Below are positions 51,172 to 59,144 of a stretch of 64,000 bases of DNA, piece after piece. The stretch covers positions 5,952,001-6,016,000 of the forward strand of contig NZ_CP154796.1 in NCBI RefSeq assembly GCF_039566955.1. Reading direction: 5' to 3'. Source of the DNA: Micromonospora sp. DSM 45708 (lineage in GTDB: Bacteria; Actinomycetota; Actinomycetes; Mycobacteriales; Micromonosporaceae). Made by a program: the position numbers and the translations under genes. The notes under the pieces were generated by a model. It ran no database searches, was not told the origin of the DNA, and worked only from the letters and a program-made list of their open reading frames with translations. Within the stretch, counting starts at the first letter, position 1. Every line of letters starts with the position of its first letter.

Positions 51172-53421
51172 TCACCCGATCGGGCGAAAGCGCCGCAGCC
51201 GCAGGCTGTTCGCCACCACGAAGACCGACGAGAAGGCCATCGCCGCGCCGGCGAGCATCGGGTTGAGCAGCCCGGCGGCGGCCAGCGGCAGCGCGGCCAC
51301 GTTGTAGGCGAACGCCCAGAACAGGTTGCCCTTGATGATCGCCAGCGTGCGGCGGGAGAGCCGGATGGCGTCCGCGGCGGCCAGCAGGTCGCCCCGGACC
51401 AGGGTCAGGTCGGCGGCCTCGATGGCCACGTCGGTGCCGGTGCCCATGGCCAGCCCGAGGTCGGCCCGGGCCAGCGCGGCGGCGTCGTTGACCCCGTCGC
51501 CGACCATGGCCACCACCCGGCCCTCACGCTGGAGCCGCTCGACCTCGGCCACCTTGTCGGCGGGCAGCACCTCGGCGATCACCTCGTCGATGCCCACCTC
51601 GGCGGCCACCGCCCCGGCCACAATGGCGTTGTCGCCGGTGAGCAGCACCGGGGTGAGCCCGAGCCCGCGCAGCCGGTCGACCGCCGCCCGGCTGGTCGGC
51701 TTCACGGCGTCGGCCACCGCGAGCACGCCCCGGGCCCGCCCGTCCCAGCCGGCCAGGACCGCCGTGCGGCCGGCGGCCTCCGCGCCGGTCGCGGCCCGCG
51801 CGACCTCCTCGGGTACGTCGAGACCGCGCTCCCGCAGCAGCCGGAGCCGCCCGACCACCACGCTCCGGCCGTCGACCGTGCCGGTCACGCCGAGCCCTTC
51901 GGCGTTCGCGAAGTCGCTGACGGCGGCCGGCGGCCCGGCCTCGGCCGCGCCCTCGGCGACCGCCCGCGCGATCGGGTGCTCGGAGGCCGCTTCCAGCGCG
52001 CCGGCCAGCCGGAGCAGCTCGCCGGCGTCCTCGCCGGTCGCCGGCAGCACCTCGGCCAGCGTCATCCGGCCGGTGGTGACGGTGCCGGTCTTGTCCAGCA
52101 CCACGGTGTCCACCCGGCGGGTGGACTCCAGCACCTCCGGCCCCTTGATCAGCACGCCGAGCTGCGCGCCGCGCCCGGTGCCGACCAGCAGCGCGGTGGG
52201 CGTGGCCAGGCCCAGCGCGCACGGGCACGCGATGATCAGCACGGCCACGGCGGCGGTGAACGCGGCGGTCGGCCCGGCGCCGGTGCCGAGCCACCAGCCC
52301 AGCGTGCCGGCGGCCAGGGCGATCACGATCGGCACGAAGACGCCGGAGATCCGGTCGGCGAGGCGCTGCACCGCCGCCTTGCCGGTCTGCGCCTGCTCCA
52401 CCAGCCGCGCCATCTGGGCGAGCTGGGTGTCGCCGCCGATCCGGGTGGCCCGGACCACCAGCCGGCCACCGGCGTTGACGGTGGCGCCCACCACGGCGTC
52501 CCCCGGCCCGACCTCGACCGGCACCGACTCGCCGGTGAGCATGCTGGCGTCGACCGCCGAGGTGCCCTCCTCGACCACGCCGTCGGTGGCGATCTTCTCG
52601 CCGGGCCGGACCACGAACCGGTCGCCGACCGCGAGCTGGTCGACCGGGATCCGGACCTCCTGCCCGCCGCGTCGGACCGCCACGTCCTTCGCGCCCAGTT
52701 CGAGCAGGGCCCGCAGCGCGGAGCCGGCGGTGCGCTTGGCCCGCGCCTCGAAGTAGCGCCCGGCCAGGATGAAGACGGTCACCCCGGCGGCGGCCTCCAG
52801 GTAGATGTTGCCGGCGCCGTCGCTGCGGGTGATGTCGAACCGGAACGGGTGCGTCATCCCGGGCATCCCGGCGTCACCGAGGAAGAGCGCCCAGAGCGAC
52901 CAGCCGAACGCGGCCAGCGTGCCGAGCGAGACAAGCGTGTCCATGGTCGCCGCGCCGTGCCGCAGGTTGACCAGCGCGGCCCGGTGGAACGGCAGCCCGC
53001 CCCAGACCACCACCGGCGCGGCCAGCGTGAGCGAGGCCCACTGCCAGTAGTCGAACTGCCAGGCCGGCACCATGGCCAGCACGATCACCGGCAGCGTCAG
53101 CACGGCGGAGACCCACAACCGGGTACGCGCCCCGCGCAACTCGTCGACCGGCGCGGCCGTGGCCTCGGACCGGTCGGGCGGCGGCGGGACCACGGCCGTG
53201 TAGCCGGTCTGCTCCACGGTGGCGATCAGGTCGGCCGGCGCGACGTCGTCGGCGTACCGGACGGTGGCCTTCTCGGTGGCGTAGTTCACCGTGGCCTCGA
53301 CGCCGTCCATCCGGTTGAGCTTCTTCTCGATCCGGGCGGCGCAGGACGCGCAGGTCATGCCGCCGATCGCGAGTTCGAGCAGGTTCGGCGCGGTCGGCAG
53401 CGTCTTTCCCGTGGTGGTCAT
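51172..53421 (-). CDS. copA: Copper-translocating P1B-type ATPase
   Basis: A 749-residue Cu(I) exporter. One N-terminal heavy-metal domain carries [16 protein letters not shown] (about 20-35). Then eight transmembrane helices with the ion motif [10 protein letters not shown] (~400), TGES in [12 protein letters not shown], phosphorylated Asp in [12 protein letters not shown], the EHPIA motif ([12 protein letters not shown]) and [19 protein letters not shown]. It removes copper from the cytoplasm using ATP. It is the last gene of the copZ-side operon (16 nt after the exported protein gene) and is presumably under CsoR control. Confidence 0.97.
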   Translation of the reverse strand: MTTTGKTLPTAPNLLELAIGGMTCASCAARIEKKLNRMDGVEATVNYATEKATVRYADDVAPADLIATVEQTGYTAVVPPPPDRSEATAAPVDELRGARTRLWVSAVLTLPVIVLAMVPAWQFDYWQWASLTLAAPVVVWGGLPFHRAALVNLRHGAATMDTLVSLGTLAAFGWSLWALFLGDAGMPGMTHPFRFDITRSDGAGNIYLEAAAGVTVFILAGRYFEARAKRTAGSALRALLELGAKDVAVRRGGQEVRIPVDQLAVGDRFVVRPGEKIATDGVVEEGTSAVDASMLTGESVPVEVGPGDAVVGATVNAGGRLVVRATRIGGDTQLAQMARLVEQAQTGKAAVQRLADRISGVFVPIVIALAAGTLGWWLGTGAGPTAAFTAAVAVLIIACPCALGLATPTALLVGTGRGAQLGVLIKGPEVLESTRRVDTVVLDKTGTVTTGRMTLAEVLPATGEDAGELLRLAGALEAASEHPIARAVAEGAAEAGPPAAVSDFANAEGLGVTGTVDGRSVVVGRLRLLRERGLDVPEEVARAATGAEAAGRTAVLAGWDGRARGVLAVADAVKPTSRAAVDRLRGLGLTPVLLTGDNAIVAGAVAAEVGIDEVIAEVLPADKVAEVERLQREGRVVAMVGDGVNDAAALARADLGLAMGTGTDVAIEAADLTLVRGDLLAAADAIRLSRRTLAIIKGNLFWAFAYNVAALPLAAAGLLNPMLAGAAMAFSSVFVVANSLRLRRFRPIG

Positions 53422-53436
53422 CGCGACACCTCCCGG

Positions 53437-54423
53437 TCAACTGTGCCCGTGCCCCGGCGTGCCGTTTCCGGCGTCCGGGGTCGGTGCGGTGGTGGGTGCC
53501 GGCGCGGCGGGTGCCGGCGGGGCCTGGTCGCCGGCCAGGACGGTGAACTCGGCGGTGTGCACCGCGTCGCCGTGCCGGAAGTCCAGGTAGAGACGGTACG
53601 CCCCGGTCGACGGCACCTCGGCCGCGAACGTGACCGCCGGCCCGGCGGGCGTGCGCCCGTCGTCGGGCGTGCCTTCCGGGTGCACGTGCAGGTAGGCCAG
53701 GTCGCCCTGGCGCAGCGCCACCAGGTGCCCGTACGCGCCGAGGTAGGGCTGGAGGTCGGTGACCGGGCGACCGTCCCGGCTGACCGTGAGCGTGAGCCGG
53801 CTGGTGCGGCCGGGCTCCGGTGTGCCGGTGAGCGTGACCGCGTAGCCGTCGACCGTGGCGGTGGTCGTCGGCCTGGGCAACGGCCGGTCGGCCAGCGGGC
53901 CGGGGACGGTGACGTCGACACCGAGCGTCAGCGGCTCGCCGCCGGTCGGGGTGAAGTCGGCGAACGCCCGCCAGACGCCGGGCCCGGCGAGCGGCGAGGC
54001 GACCCGCCAGGTGCCGTCGTCGGCCAGCTCCGGGTGCACGTGCCGGAAGCCGGACAGGTCGCGGCGGGCGACGATCAGGTGCATGCGCTTGTCGTGCGCC
54101 ACGTCGTAGCGGGTGACCGGCGCGCCGTCCGGGCCGGTGATCCGGAACGCGAACTCGCCGGCCGGTGCGGCCACCGGCTGGAGCGTGTAGCCCCGCTCGG
54201 AAACCAGCAGGCCGCCGGGCAGGTGCGCGCCGCCGGCGCTCTCGTCGCCGTGGTCGGTGTCCCCGTCGCCGTGGCCGGCGGCGCCGTGGTCGGTGTCGGT
54301 GGTGTCGTGCCGGGTCGCGGCGGCCGGGGCGGCGGGACCGGCCACGTGACCGATCCCGTACGCCCCGGCGAACACCGCCGCGAGGCCGAGCGCGAAGCCG
54401 CTCAGCTTCGTCGCCGTGTTCAT
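53437..54423 (-). CDS. Exported His-rich protein of the copper locus
   Basis: A 328-residue exported protein. Signal/anchor segment at ~5-30 (LSGFALGLAAVFAGAYGIG). A His/Asp-rich region (HDTTDTDHGAAGHGDGDTDH, about 38-58) and a C-terminal PGHGHS can bind metal. The body has two beta-sandwich-like parts; the second contains PYLGAYGHLVALRQGDLAYL followed by HVHPEG, a motif I associate with copper-locus exported proteins. I infer periplasmic-side copper binding. ATG at 54423; GAGG precedes it. It lies between copZ and copA. Confidence 0.75.
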   Translation of the reverse strand: MNTATKLSGFALGLAAVFAGAYGIGHVAGPAAPAAATRHDTTDTDHGAAGHGDGDTDHGDESAGGAHLPGGLLVSERGYTLQPVAAPAGEFAFRITGPDGAPVTRYDVAHDKRMHLIVARRDLSGFRHVHPELADDGTWRVASPLAGPGVWRAFADFTPTGGEPLTLGVDVTVPGPLADRPLPRPTTTATVDGYAVTLTGTPEPGRTSRLTLTVSRDGRPVTDLQPYLGAYGHLVALRQGDLAYLHVHPEGTPDDGRTPAGPAVTFAAEVPSTGAYRLYLDFRHGDAVHTAEFTVLAGDQAPPAPAAPAPTTAPTPDAGNGTPGHGHS

Positions 54424-54457
54424 GGTGCCTCCTCGGTTCTGCGGGTCGGTGGACCCG

Positions 54458-54664
54458 TCACGCGCCGGCGAGGTCGTAGCCGGCCTCGTCCACGGCGGCG
54501 CGTACGGCGTCCGCGTCCAGCGGTTGCCCGCTGGTGACGGTGACCCGGCCGCCGGCCAGGTCGACCTGGACGTCGGTGACGCCCGGCAGCGCGTTCAGCT
54601 CGGTGCTGACCGCGGTGACGCAGTGCCCGCAGGTCATGCCGCGCACCTGGTAGGTGGTCTCCAT
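54458..54664 (-). CDS. copZ: CopZ-like heavy-metal-associated copper chaperone
   Basis: A 68-residue single HMA domain: TYQVRGMTCGHCVTAVSTEL with the MTCGHC copper site, a beta-alpha-beta-beta-alpha-beta pattern, and AVDEAGYDLAGA at the end. It carries Cu(I) to CopA. ATG at 54664 follows GGAGGG by 5 nt; the open frame further upstream runs across the CsoR boxes and is not coding. It is the first gene of the operon divergent from csoR. Confidence 0.94.
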   Translation of the reverse strand: METTYQVRGMTCGHCVTAVSTELNALPGVTDVQVDLAGGRVTVTSGQPLDADAVRAAVDEAGYDLAGA

Positions 54665-54681
54665 CTCGCCCTCCGATCTCA

Positions 54682-54696
54682 TACCCCCCGGGGGTA
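54682..54696. promoter_or_regulatory. CsoR operator box 1 (copZ side)
   Basis: TACCCCCCGGGGGTA is a near-perfect palindrome of the CsoR consensus type (TACCCCxxxGGGGTA). It lies 17 nt upstream of the copZ start codon in the 79-nt divergent spacer. Confidence 0.9.
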
Positions 54697-54713
54697 CAAG
54701 CCGAACGCTATCA

Positions 54714-54728
54714 TACCCCCGAGGGGTA
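54714..54728. promoter_or_regulatory. CsoR operator box 2 (csoR side)
   Basis: TACCCCCGAGGGGTA is a second CsoR-type palindrome, centred 32 bp from box 1. It ends 3 nt before the csoR -10 box, so bound CsoR would block its own promoter. Confidence 0.9.
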
Positions 54729-54731
54729 CGG

Positions 54732-54737
54732 TATCCT
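54732..54737 (+). promoter_or_regulatory. Putative -10 box of csoR (leaderless)
   Basis: TATCCT ends 6 nt before the ATG at 54744 and no ribosome-binding site is present, indicating a leaderless transcript directly under CsoR box 2. Confidence 0.5.
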
Positions 54738-54743
54738 CGACTC

Positions 54744-55043
54744 ATGACCACGCCGTCCACCCCGGTCCGGGGCTACACCGCCAGCAAGGACCAACTGCTC
54801 GCGCGGCTGCGCCGCGTCGAGGGGCAGGTCCGGGGCATCGAGAAGATGGTCGAGGACGACCGTTACTGCATCGACGTGCTGACCCAGATCTCCGCCATCC
54901 AGGCCGCGCTGGACAAGGTCGCGCTGGGCCTGCTCGACGGCCACGCCCGGCACTGCATGCACGAGGGCGCCGCCGAGGGCCGCGCCGACGAGATGGCGAC
55001 CGAGATGATGGCCGCCGTGGGCCGCCTCATGAAGCGCGGCTGA
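54744..55043 (+). CDS. csoR: CsoR copper-sensing repressor
   Basis: A 99-residue all-helical CsoR/RcnR-family repressor. Conserved text is LLARLRRVEGQVRGIEKMVE followed by DRYCIDVLTQISAIQAAL. The copper ligands are Cys (in RYCIDV, ~43), His and Cys (in ARHCMHEG, ~68-72), the C-H-C set of true Cu(I) sensors. Apo-CsoR should bind both boxes and Cu(I) release it, inducing copZ, the exported protein and copA. Confidence 0.96.
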   Translation: MTTPSTPVRGYTASKDQLLARLRRVEGQVRGIEKMVEDDRYCIDVLTQISAIQAALDKVALGLLDGHARHCMHEGAAEGRADEMATEMMAAVGRLMKRG

Positions 55044-55049
55044 CCCCGC

Positions 55050-55118
55050 CGATCTTGCACTTGCGGCCCCCGACACGCCCCGTTCGTGACGTTTGCCGGG
55101 TCCACAATTACAAGATCG
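55050..55118. repeat. 69-bp imperfect palindromic element (REP-like)
   Basis: CGATCTTGCACTTG (55050-55063) and CAATTACAAGATCG (55105-55118) pair in the outer eight bases perfectly and then imperfectly, around a GC-rich loop. It lies just after csoR. Its plan (14-nt arms ending GATC.., long loop) resembles that at 47653. Confidence 0.5.
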
Positions 55119-55238
55119 CGCAGGTGGGCTGGCTACCATGGCCCGGCGGCGAACCGGGCGTGGTCAGGACGCGTCCGGGCCGGCCGGTGCCCGACCGGTC
55201 CGGTGATCCGGCGCGCCGCGACCGTAGGGAGAGACGCC

Positions 55239-56546
55239 GTGGGCGCCGACCACACCCGTCCCGCCCCCGCCGCGCCGCCGGGCGTACGCCGGCTCCTGCT
55301 CGCGACAGTGGTGCCGCTGTTCGTGCTCACCGTGCTCGCGGCGCTGGTGCTCTGGCCCCGGGGCGGCGGCCCGGAACCGGCCGGGGCCGAGAACGTGCCG
55401 CGCCACCACGGCACGGTGACCCGGGTGGTGACCGAGCCCTGCCCGCCCACGCCGGAGGCCCCCGCGGGCGGCGGCGGCCGGTGCGGCACCGTGACCGTCA
55501 CCGCGGAGCAGGGCCCGGACGCCGGCCGGCAGGTCGAGACGCCGATCCCCAACGGGCCCGGTGCGCCCCGGGTCGAGGTCGGCGACGAGGTGATCCTGGT
55601 CGAGCTGACCGACCCGGCCGACCCGTCGGTGAAGGCCTACAACATCGCCGAGCACCAGCGCGGCACGCCGCTGATCTGGCTGGTGGCGCTCTTCGCCGCC
55701 GCGATCGTGGCGTTCGGGCGCTGGCGCGGGCTGGCCGCGTTGGGCGGGCTGGTGGCGAGCTTCGCCATCCTGCTCGGTTTCGTGCTGCCCGGGATCGGCG
55801 CCGGCCGGTCCCCGCTGCCGGTGGCGATCGTCGGCGCCGCGCTGATCATGTTCGTGGTGCTCTACCTGACCCACGGGATCACCGCGCAGACGTCGGTGGC
55901 GGTGCTCGGCACGCTCGGCAGCCTGGTGATCACCGGCGTGCTGGGCACGCTGGCCACCGCCGCCACCCACCTGACCGGCTTCGGCAGCGAGGACGCCACC
56001 ACGCTGTCCATGTTCCGGGGCGACGTGGACCTGCACGGGCTGCTGCTGGCCGGCATCATCATCGGCTCGCTCGGCGTGCTGGACGACGTCACGGTCACCC
56101 AGGCGGCCACCGTCACCGAGCTGGCGCACGCCAACCCCGACCTGTCCCGGCGGCAGCTCTACCGGGCGGCCACCCGGGTGGGCCGGGCGCACATCGCGTC
56201 CACGGTCAACACCATCGTGCTGGCGTACGCGGGCGCCTCGCTGCCGCTGCTGCTCCTGCTGGTCGCCGACTCCCGCCCGGTGAGCGAGATCCTGACCAGC
56301 GAGTTCCTCGCCCAGGAGATCGTCCGCAGCGCGGTGGCGACGCTCGGTCTGATCGCCGCCGTACCGCTCACCACCGCGCTGGCCGCGGTCGTGGCCACCG
56401 CCGGGCGGCGCGGACCGGCGGCCGGCGCGTCGTCGCCGTCCCCGGGCCGGCCACCGACGGCCCGCGGCGAGGCGCTGGAGGCGCTCGGCGGGACGCCGGC
56501 CGAACGGAGGTCCGGCCACCGGGGAAGTACGGATGTCGCATGGTGA
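55239..56546 (+). CDS. YibE/F-family membrane protein
   Basis: A 435-residue polytopic membrane protein. One N-terminal transmembrane segment (~18-40) is followed by an extracytoplasmic domain with two cysteines (TEPCPP, GRCGTVTV), then about seven helices. SLGVLDDVTVTQAATVTELA is the typical YibE/F motif. The family is proposed to transport an unknown solute. GTG at 55239 follows AGGGAGAG. The last ~50 residues are Pro/Ala/Arg-rich and cytoplasmic. Confidence 0.88.
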   Translation: MGADHTRPAPAAPPGVRRLLLATVVPLFVLTVLAALVLWPRGGGPEPAGAENVPRHHGTVTRVVTEPCPPTPEAPAGGGGRCGTVTVTAEQGPDAGRQVETPIPNGPGAPRVEVGDEVILVELTDPADPSVKAYNIAEHQRGTPLIWLVALFAAAIVAFGRWRGLAALGGLVASFAILLGFVLPGIGAGRSPLPVAIVGAALIMFVVLYLTHGITAQTSVAVLGTLGSLVITGVLGTLATAATHLTGFGSEDATTLSMFRGDVDLHGLLLAGIIIGSLGVLDDVTVTQAATVTELAHANPDLSRRQLYRAATRVGRAHIASTVNTIVLAYAGASLPLLLLLVADSRPVSEILTSEFLAQEIVRSAVATLGLIAAVPLTTALAAVVATAGRRGPAAGASSPSPGRPPTARGEALEALGGTPAERRSGHRGSTDVAW

Positions 56547-56670
56547 CACTCCGCAGCGTGACGGCCCGCCTGAAACGCGATGCTGGTCACGCTGGGCAAT
56601 GTCGAATTCTCGCGATTGGTCGGCTTCCGGGCGTAGATCCCCGGTCGGCATCTCGGGTAACCTCGCTGCC

Positions 56671-56826
56671 GGTCACCGCCGAAGGCGCGCACCCGCGCCT
56701 GCGGTGCCGCCGCCCAATCGCCTCCGGGCGAGCCGGGGAACCAGGTACATGGGGTGAATCCGCGCGAGCGGTAGGGGCCACTTCCGTCCCGAACCCGTCA
56801 GCTAACCCGGTCGGCGGCCGACGGAA
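56671..56826 (+). promoter_or_regulatory. c-di-AMP (ydaO/yuaA-type) riboswitch
   Basis: The leader contains the conserved ydaO blocks in order: CCGCCGAAGG near 56677, GGGGAACCAGGTACATGGGG (about 56732-56755), then GTGAATCCGCG, GGTAGGGGCC, and CCCGAACCCGTCAGCTAACC near 56790-56812. These are the diagnostic core sequences of the actinobacterial cyclic di-AMP riboswitch, which usually stands before genes for cell-wall hydrolases and turns expression off when c-di-AMP is high. It ends just before the GTG at 56836. Boundaries are approximate. Confidence 0.92.
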
Positions 56827-56835
56827 GGGAACACT

Positions 56836-57861
56836 GTGACGGCACCCCTGCGCCGCTGCTTGACACCCGTGGTGGCCGTGCTCGCCGCGCTCGCCGTGCT
56901 GGCCGGCCCGACCCCGGCGTCGGCGGCCCCGCACACCGCCGCCCCCAATCCCTCGGGGCACGCGGAGGACGACGACCCACCGCTGATCAGCGAGGCCGTC
57001 ACCGCGGCCAACCGGGCCTACCTCCAGGCCAAGTCCAAGTTGGACAAGTCGCGCAAGCGGCAGCTCCAGCTCGCGCTGGAGGTGAAGGCGGCGCAGAACC
57101 AGCTCGACGCGCTCAGCCCGCAGGTCACCGAGATCGCCGCGCAGTCCTACCGGACCGGTCGCGTCGGCGCGATGGCGATGCTGCTGGAGAGCGACTCGCC
57201 CGACTCGTTCGTCCGCCGGGCCAGCGCCCTGGACGAGCTGAACCTGTTCAACGCGCAGCGGCTCGCCGCCATCAACGAGGTGAAGACGCGCGCCGAGCAG
57301 GCCAAGATCGCACTCGACGCCGAGGTGCGCGAGCAGGAGAAGCAGACGAACGCGATGGCCCGCGAGAAGGTCGAGGCGCAGAAGGCGCTGAAGCTCGTCG
57401 GCGGGCTGGGCTTCACCGGTGGCCTGGTCTCGGCCACCTCGCCGGTCGCCAAGATCGGCCCCGGTCGTACCGCCGACGGCGGGTGGAAGTCCGAGTCGTG
57501 CAGCGAGGACGACCCGACCACCTCCGGCTGCGTCACGCCGCGCACGCTGCACGCGTACAAGGAGGTCAAGCGCGCCGGCTTCAACCGCTTCGTGGGCTGC
57601 TACCGCCCCGGCGGGCCGTGGGAGCACCCCAAGGGCAAGGCGTGCGACTGGTCGTTGCAGAACAGCGGCTTCGCGCCGTGGCACAACAACGACACCCGCC
57701 GGTACGGCAACGAGGTGGCCGCCTTCCTCATCCGCAACGCCGACCGGCTGGGCATCTACTACGTGATCTGGAACCGGCAGATCTGGTTCCCGGCCACCGG
57801 CTGGAGTTCCTACAGCGGGCCCTCGAACCACACCGACCACGTGCACATGTCACTGCTCTGA
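56836..57861 (+). CDS. Secreted coiled-coil cell-wall protein with ARB_07466-like C-terminal domain
   Basis: A 341-residue exported protein. Signal peptide ~1-35 (LTPVVAVLAALAVLAGPTPA, cleavage after ASA). Residues ~55-200 are a long coiled coil like the N-terminal half of RpfB/CwlO-type peptidoglycan hydrolases (QAKSKLDKSRKRQLQLALEV). The C-terminal ~110 residues show HPKGKACDW, IRNADRLGIYYVIWNRQIWF and HTDHVHMSL, the ARB_07466-like pattern with a His/Asp metal-type site. A peptidase or wall-remodelling role is inferred. The c-di-AMP riboswitch upstream links it to envelope or osmotic control. GTG start with GGAAGGGA upstream. Confidence 0.87.
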   Translation: MTAPLRRCLTPVVAVLAALAVLAGPTPASAAPHTAAPNPSGHAEDDDPPLISEAVTAANRAYLQAKSKLDKSRKRQLQLALEVKAAQNQLDALSPQVTEIAAQSYRTGRVGAMAMLLESDSPDSFVRRASALDELNLFNAQRLAAINEVKTRAEQAKIALDAEVREQEKQTNAMAREKVEAQKALKLVGGLGFTGGLVSATSPVAKIGPGRTADGGWKSESCSEDDPTTSGCVTPRTLHAYKEVKRAGFNRFVGCYRPGGPWEHPKGKACDWSLQNSGFAPWHNNDTRRYGNEVAAFLIRNADRLGIYYVIWNRQIWFPATGWSSYSGPSNHTDHVHMSLL

Positions 57862-57872
57862 CGCGTACCCGA

Positions 57873-57898
57873 GAAGGGCCGCCTCCGGGCGGCCCTTC
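57873..57898. terminator. Bidirectional terminator between convergent genes
   Basis: GAAGGGCCGCC / GGCGGCCCTTC is a perfect 11-bp stem with a TCCG loop, 12 nt after the coiled-coil gene stop and before the carbonic anhydrase stop at 57917. Confidence 0.8.
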
Positions 57899-57916
57899 CG
57901 GGTGTCCGGCGAGCGG

Positions 57917-58570
57917 TCAGCCGGCGAGCGCCGGGTCCGCCGGTGCGGCCGGCGCGGGCAGCGGGCCCGGCGACTGCGCCACCGTCCGCACCTCGCCGCC
58001 GCTGAGCCGGTACGACATGCCGACCACCGCGCACGCTCCCCCGGCCACCCGCTCGGCGAGCACCGACGAGCGGGCCAGCAGGGTCTCCACGGTCTGCGCG
58101 ATGTGGATGTCGATGATGCCGTCGAGTTCCGTGACCTCCTGCCGGGCGGCCCGGAGCAGGCTGGGCGAGACGGCGTCCACCACCGCGCCCAGGTGCCCGG
58201 CCGGCGCGGAGCCGGTGCGGACCGCCTCGCGGGCCGCCTGGACCGCGCCGCACGAGTCGTGGCCGAGCACCACCACGAGCGGCGTGCCGAGCACGGTCAC
58301 CGCGTACTCGACGCTGCCGAGCACCTCGGGGCCGGCGGTGTGCCCGGCGGTACGCACCACGAAGAGGTCGCCGAGACCCCGGTCGAAGATGATCTCGGCG
58401 GCGAGCCGGGAGTCGGAACAGCCGACGATCACCGCGAACGGGTGCTGGCCCTCCGCGACCGCGGCCCGACGCCCGGCGTCCTGGTTCGGGTGCTGCGGCA
58501 CGCCGGTGACGAACCGGTGGTTACCGGCCCGCAGTTCGGCGAGTGCCTCTTCGGGAGTGCTCGGGATCAT
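57917..58570 (-). CDS. Beta-class carbonic anhydrase
   Basis: A 217-residue cytoplasmic zinc enzyme that interconverts CO2 and bicarbonate. Zinc ligands Cys, Asp, His, Cys are in VGCSDSRLAAE and GHDSCGAV. VRTAGHTAGPEVLGSVEYAV matches the conserved core. A Pro/Ala-rich C-terminal tail is added. ATG at 58570. It is monocistronic and converges on the coiled-coil gene. Confidence 0.93.
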   Translation of the reverse strand: MIPSTPEEALAELRAGNHRFVTGVPQHPNQDAGRRAAVAEGQHPFAVIVGCSDSRLAAEIIFDRGLGDLFVVRTAGHTAGPEVLGSVEYAVTVLGTPLVVVLGHDSCGAVQAAREAVRTGSAPAGHLGAVVDAVSPSLLRAARQEVTELDGIIDIHIAQTVETLLARSSVLAERVAGGACAVVGMSYRLSGGEVRTVAQSPGPLPAPAAPADPALAG

Positions 58571-58740
58571 CGCTGCTCACCTTGTCCTCGGGCGGAACGA
58601 CCAGGCCGGCCGGCGGCGGTGTCGGCCTCGCGACCCACCGTCACACGGGACCGAAGGCACGTCAAGATTTCGTGATACGCATTTCAGGCATCATGACGCC
58701 ACCCGCTCCGGTTCCGGCTGACTGCCCGGAACGCCATACG

Positions 58741-59085
58741 ATGACCACCATGGCGACCACACCAGGCGAGGACGGGAGCCGCCGGCACTGGACCTTCCTC
58801 ACCAACCACGGGCACGTGCTGCTGGCCATCGCGCGCAACCCCACCGCGCGGCTGCGGGACGTGGCCGACGAGGTGGGCGTCACCGAGCGGGCGGCCCAGG
58901 CGATCGTCGCCGACCTGGAAGCCGGCGGTTACCTCCACCGCACCCGGGTGGGCCGGCGCAACGAGTACACGATCAACCCGAACGGCCGTTTCCGGCACCC
59001 GGCCGAGGCCGACCAGCAGGTCGGGGCGCTGCTCGACCTCTTCGCCGCCGAGCAGTCGGCCACCGACGCCACCCCCGAGCGCTGA
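58741..59085 (+). CDS. Winged helix-turn-helix (MarR/ArsR-like) regulator
   Basis: A 114-residue regulator with one winged-helix domain: TNHGHVLLAIARNPTARLRD, VADEVGVTERAAQAIV and the wing YLHRTRVGRRNEYTINP. There is no Cys metal site and no effector domain. The ATG at 58741 has only a weak upstream signal; a second ATG at 58750 is in the same frame. It is divergent from the carbonic anhydrase gene across 170 nt and could control it, but no operator is seen. Confidence 0.87.
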   Translation: MTTMATTPGEDGSRRHWTFLTNHGHVLLAIARNPTARLRDVADEVGVTERAAQAIVADLEAGGYLHRTRVGRRNEYTINPNGRFRHPAEADQQVGALLDLFAAEQSATDATPER

Positions 59086-59132
59086 CCGTGGCCGGGCGTA
59101 CGCCCGTGCCCGCACGCGTCCGGCCACGACGG

Positions 59133-59138
59133 TAATCT
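59133..59138 (+). promoter_or_regulatory. Putative -10 box of the mycosin gene (leaderless)
   Basis: TAATCT ends 6 nt before the GTG at 59145 and no Shine-Dalgarno sequence is present. The position fits a leaderless transcript. Confidence 0.45.
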
Positions 59139-59144
59139 CACCGC

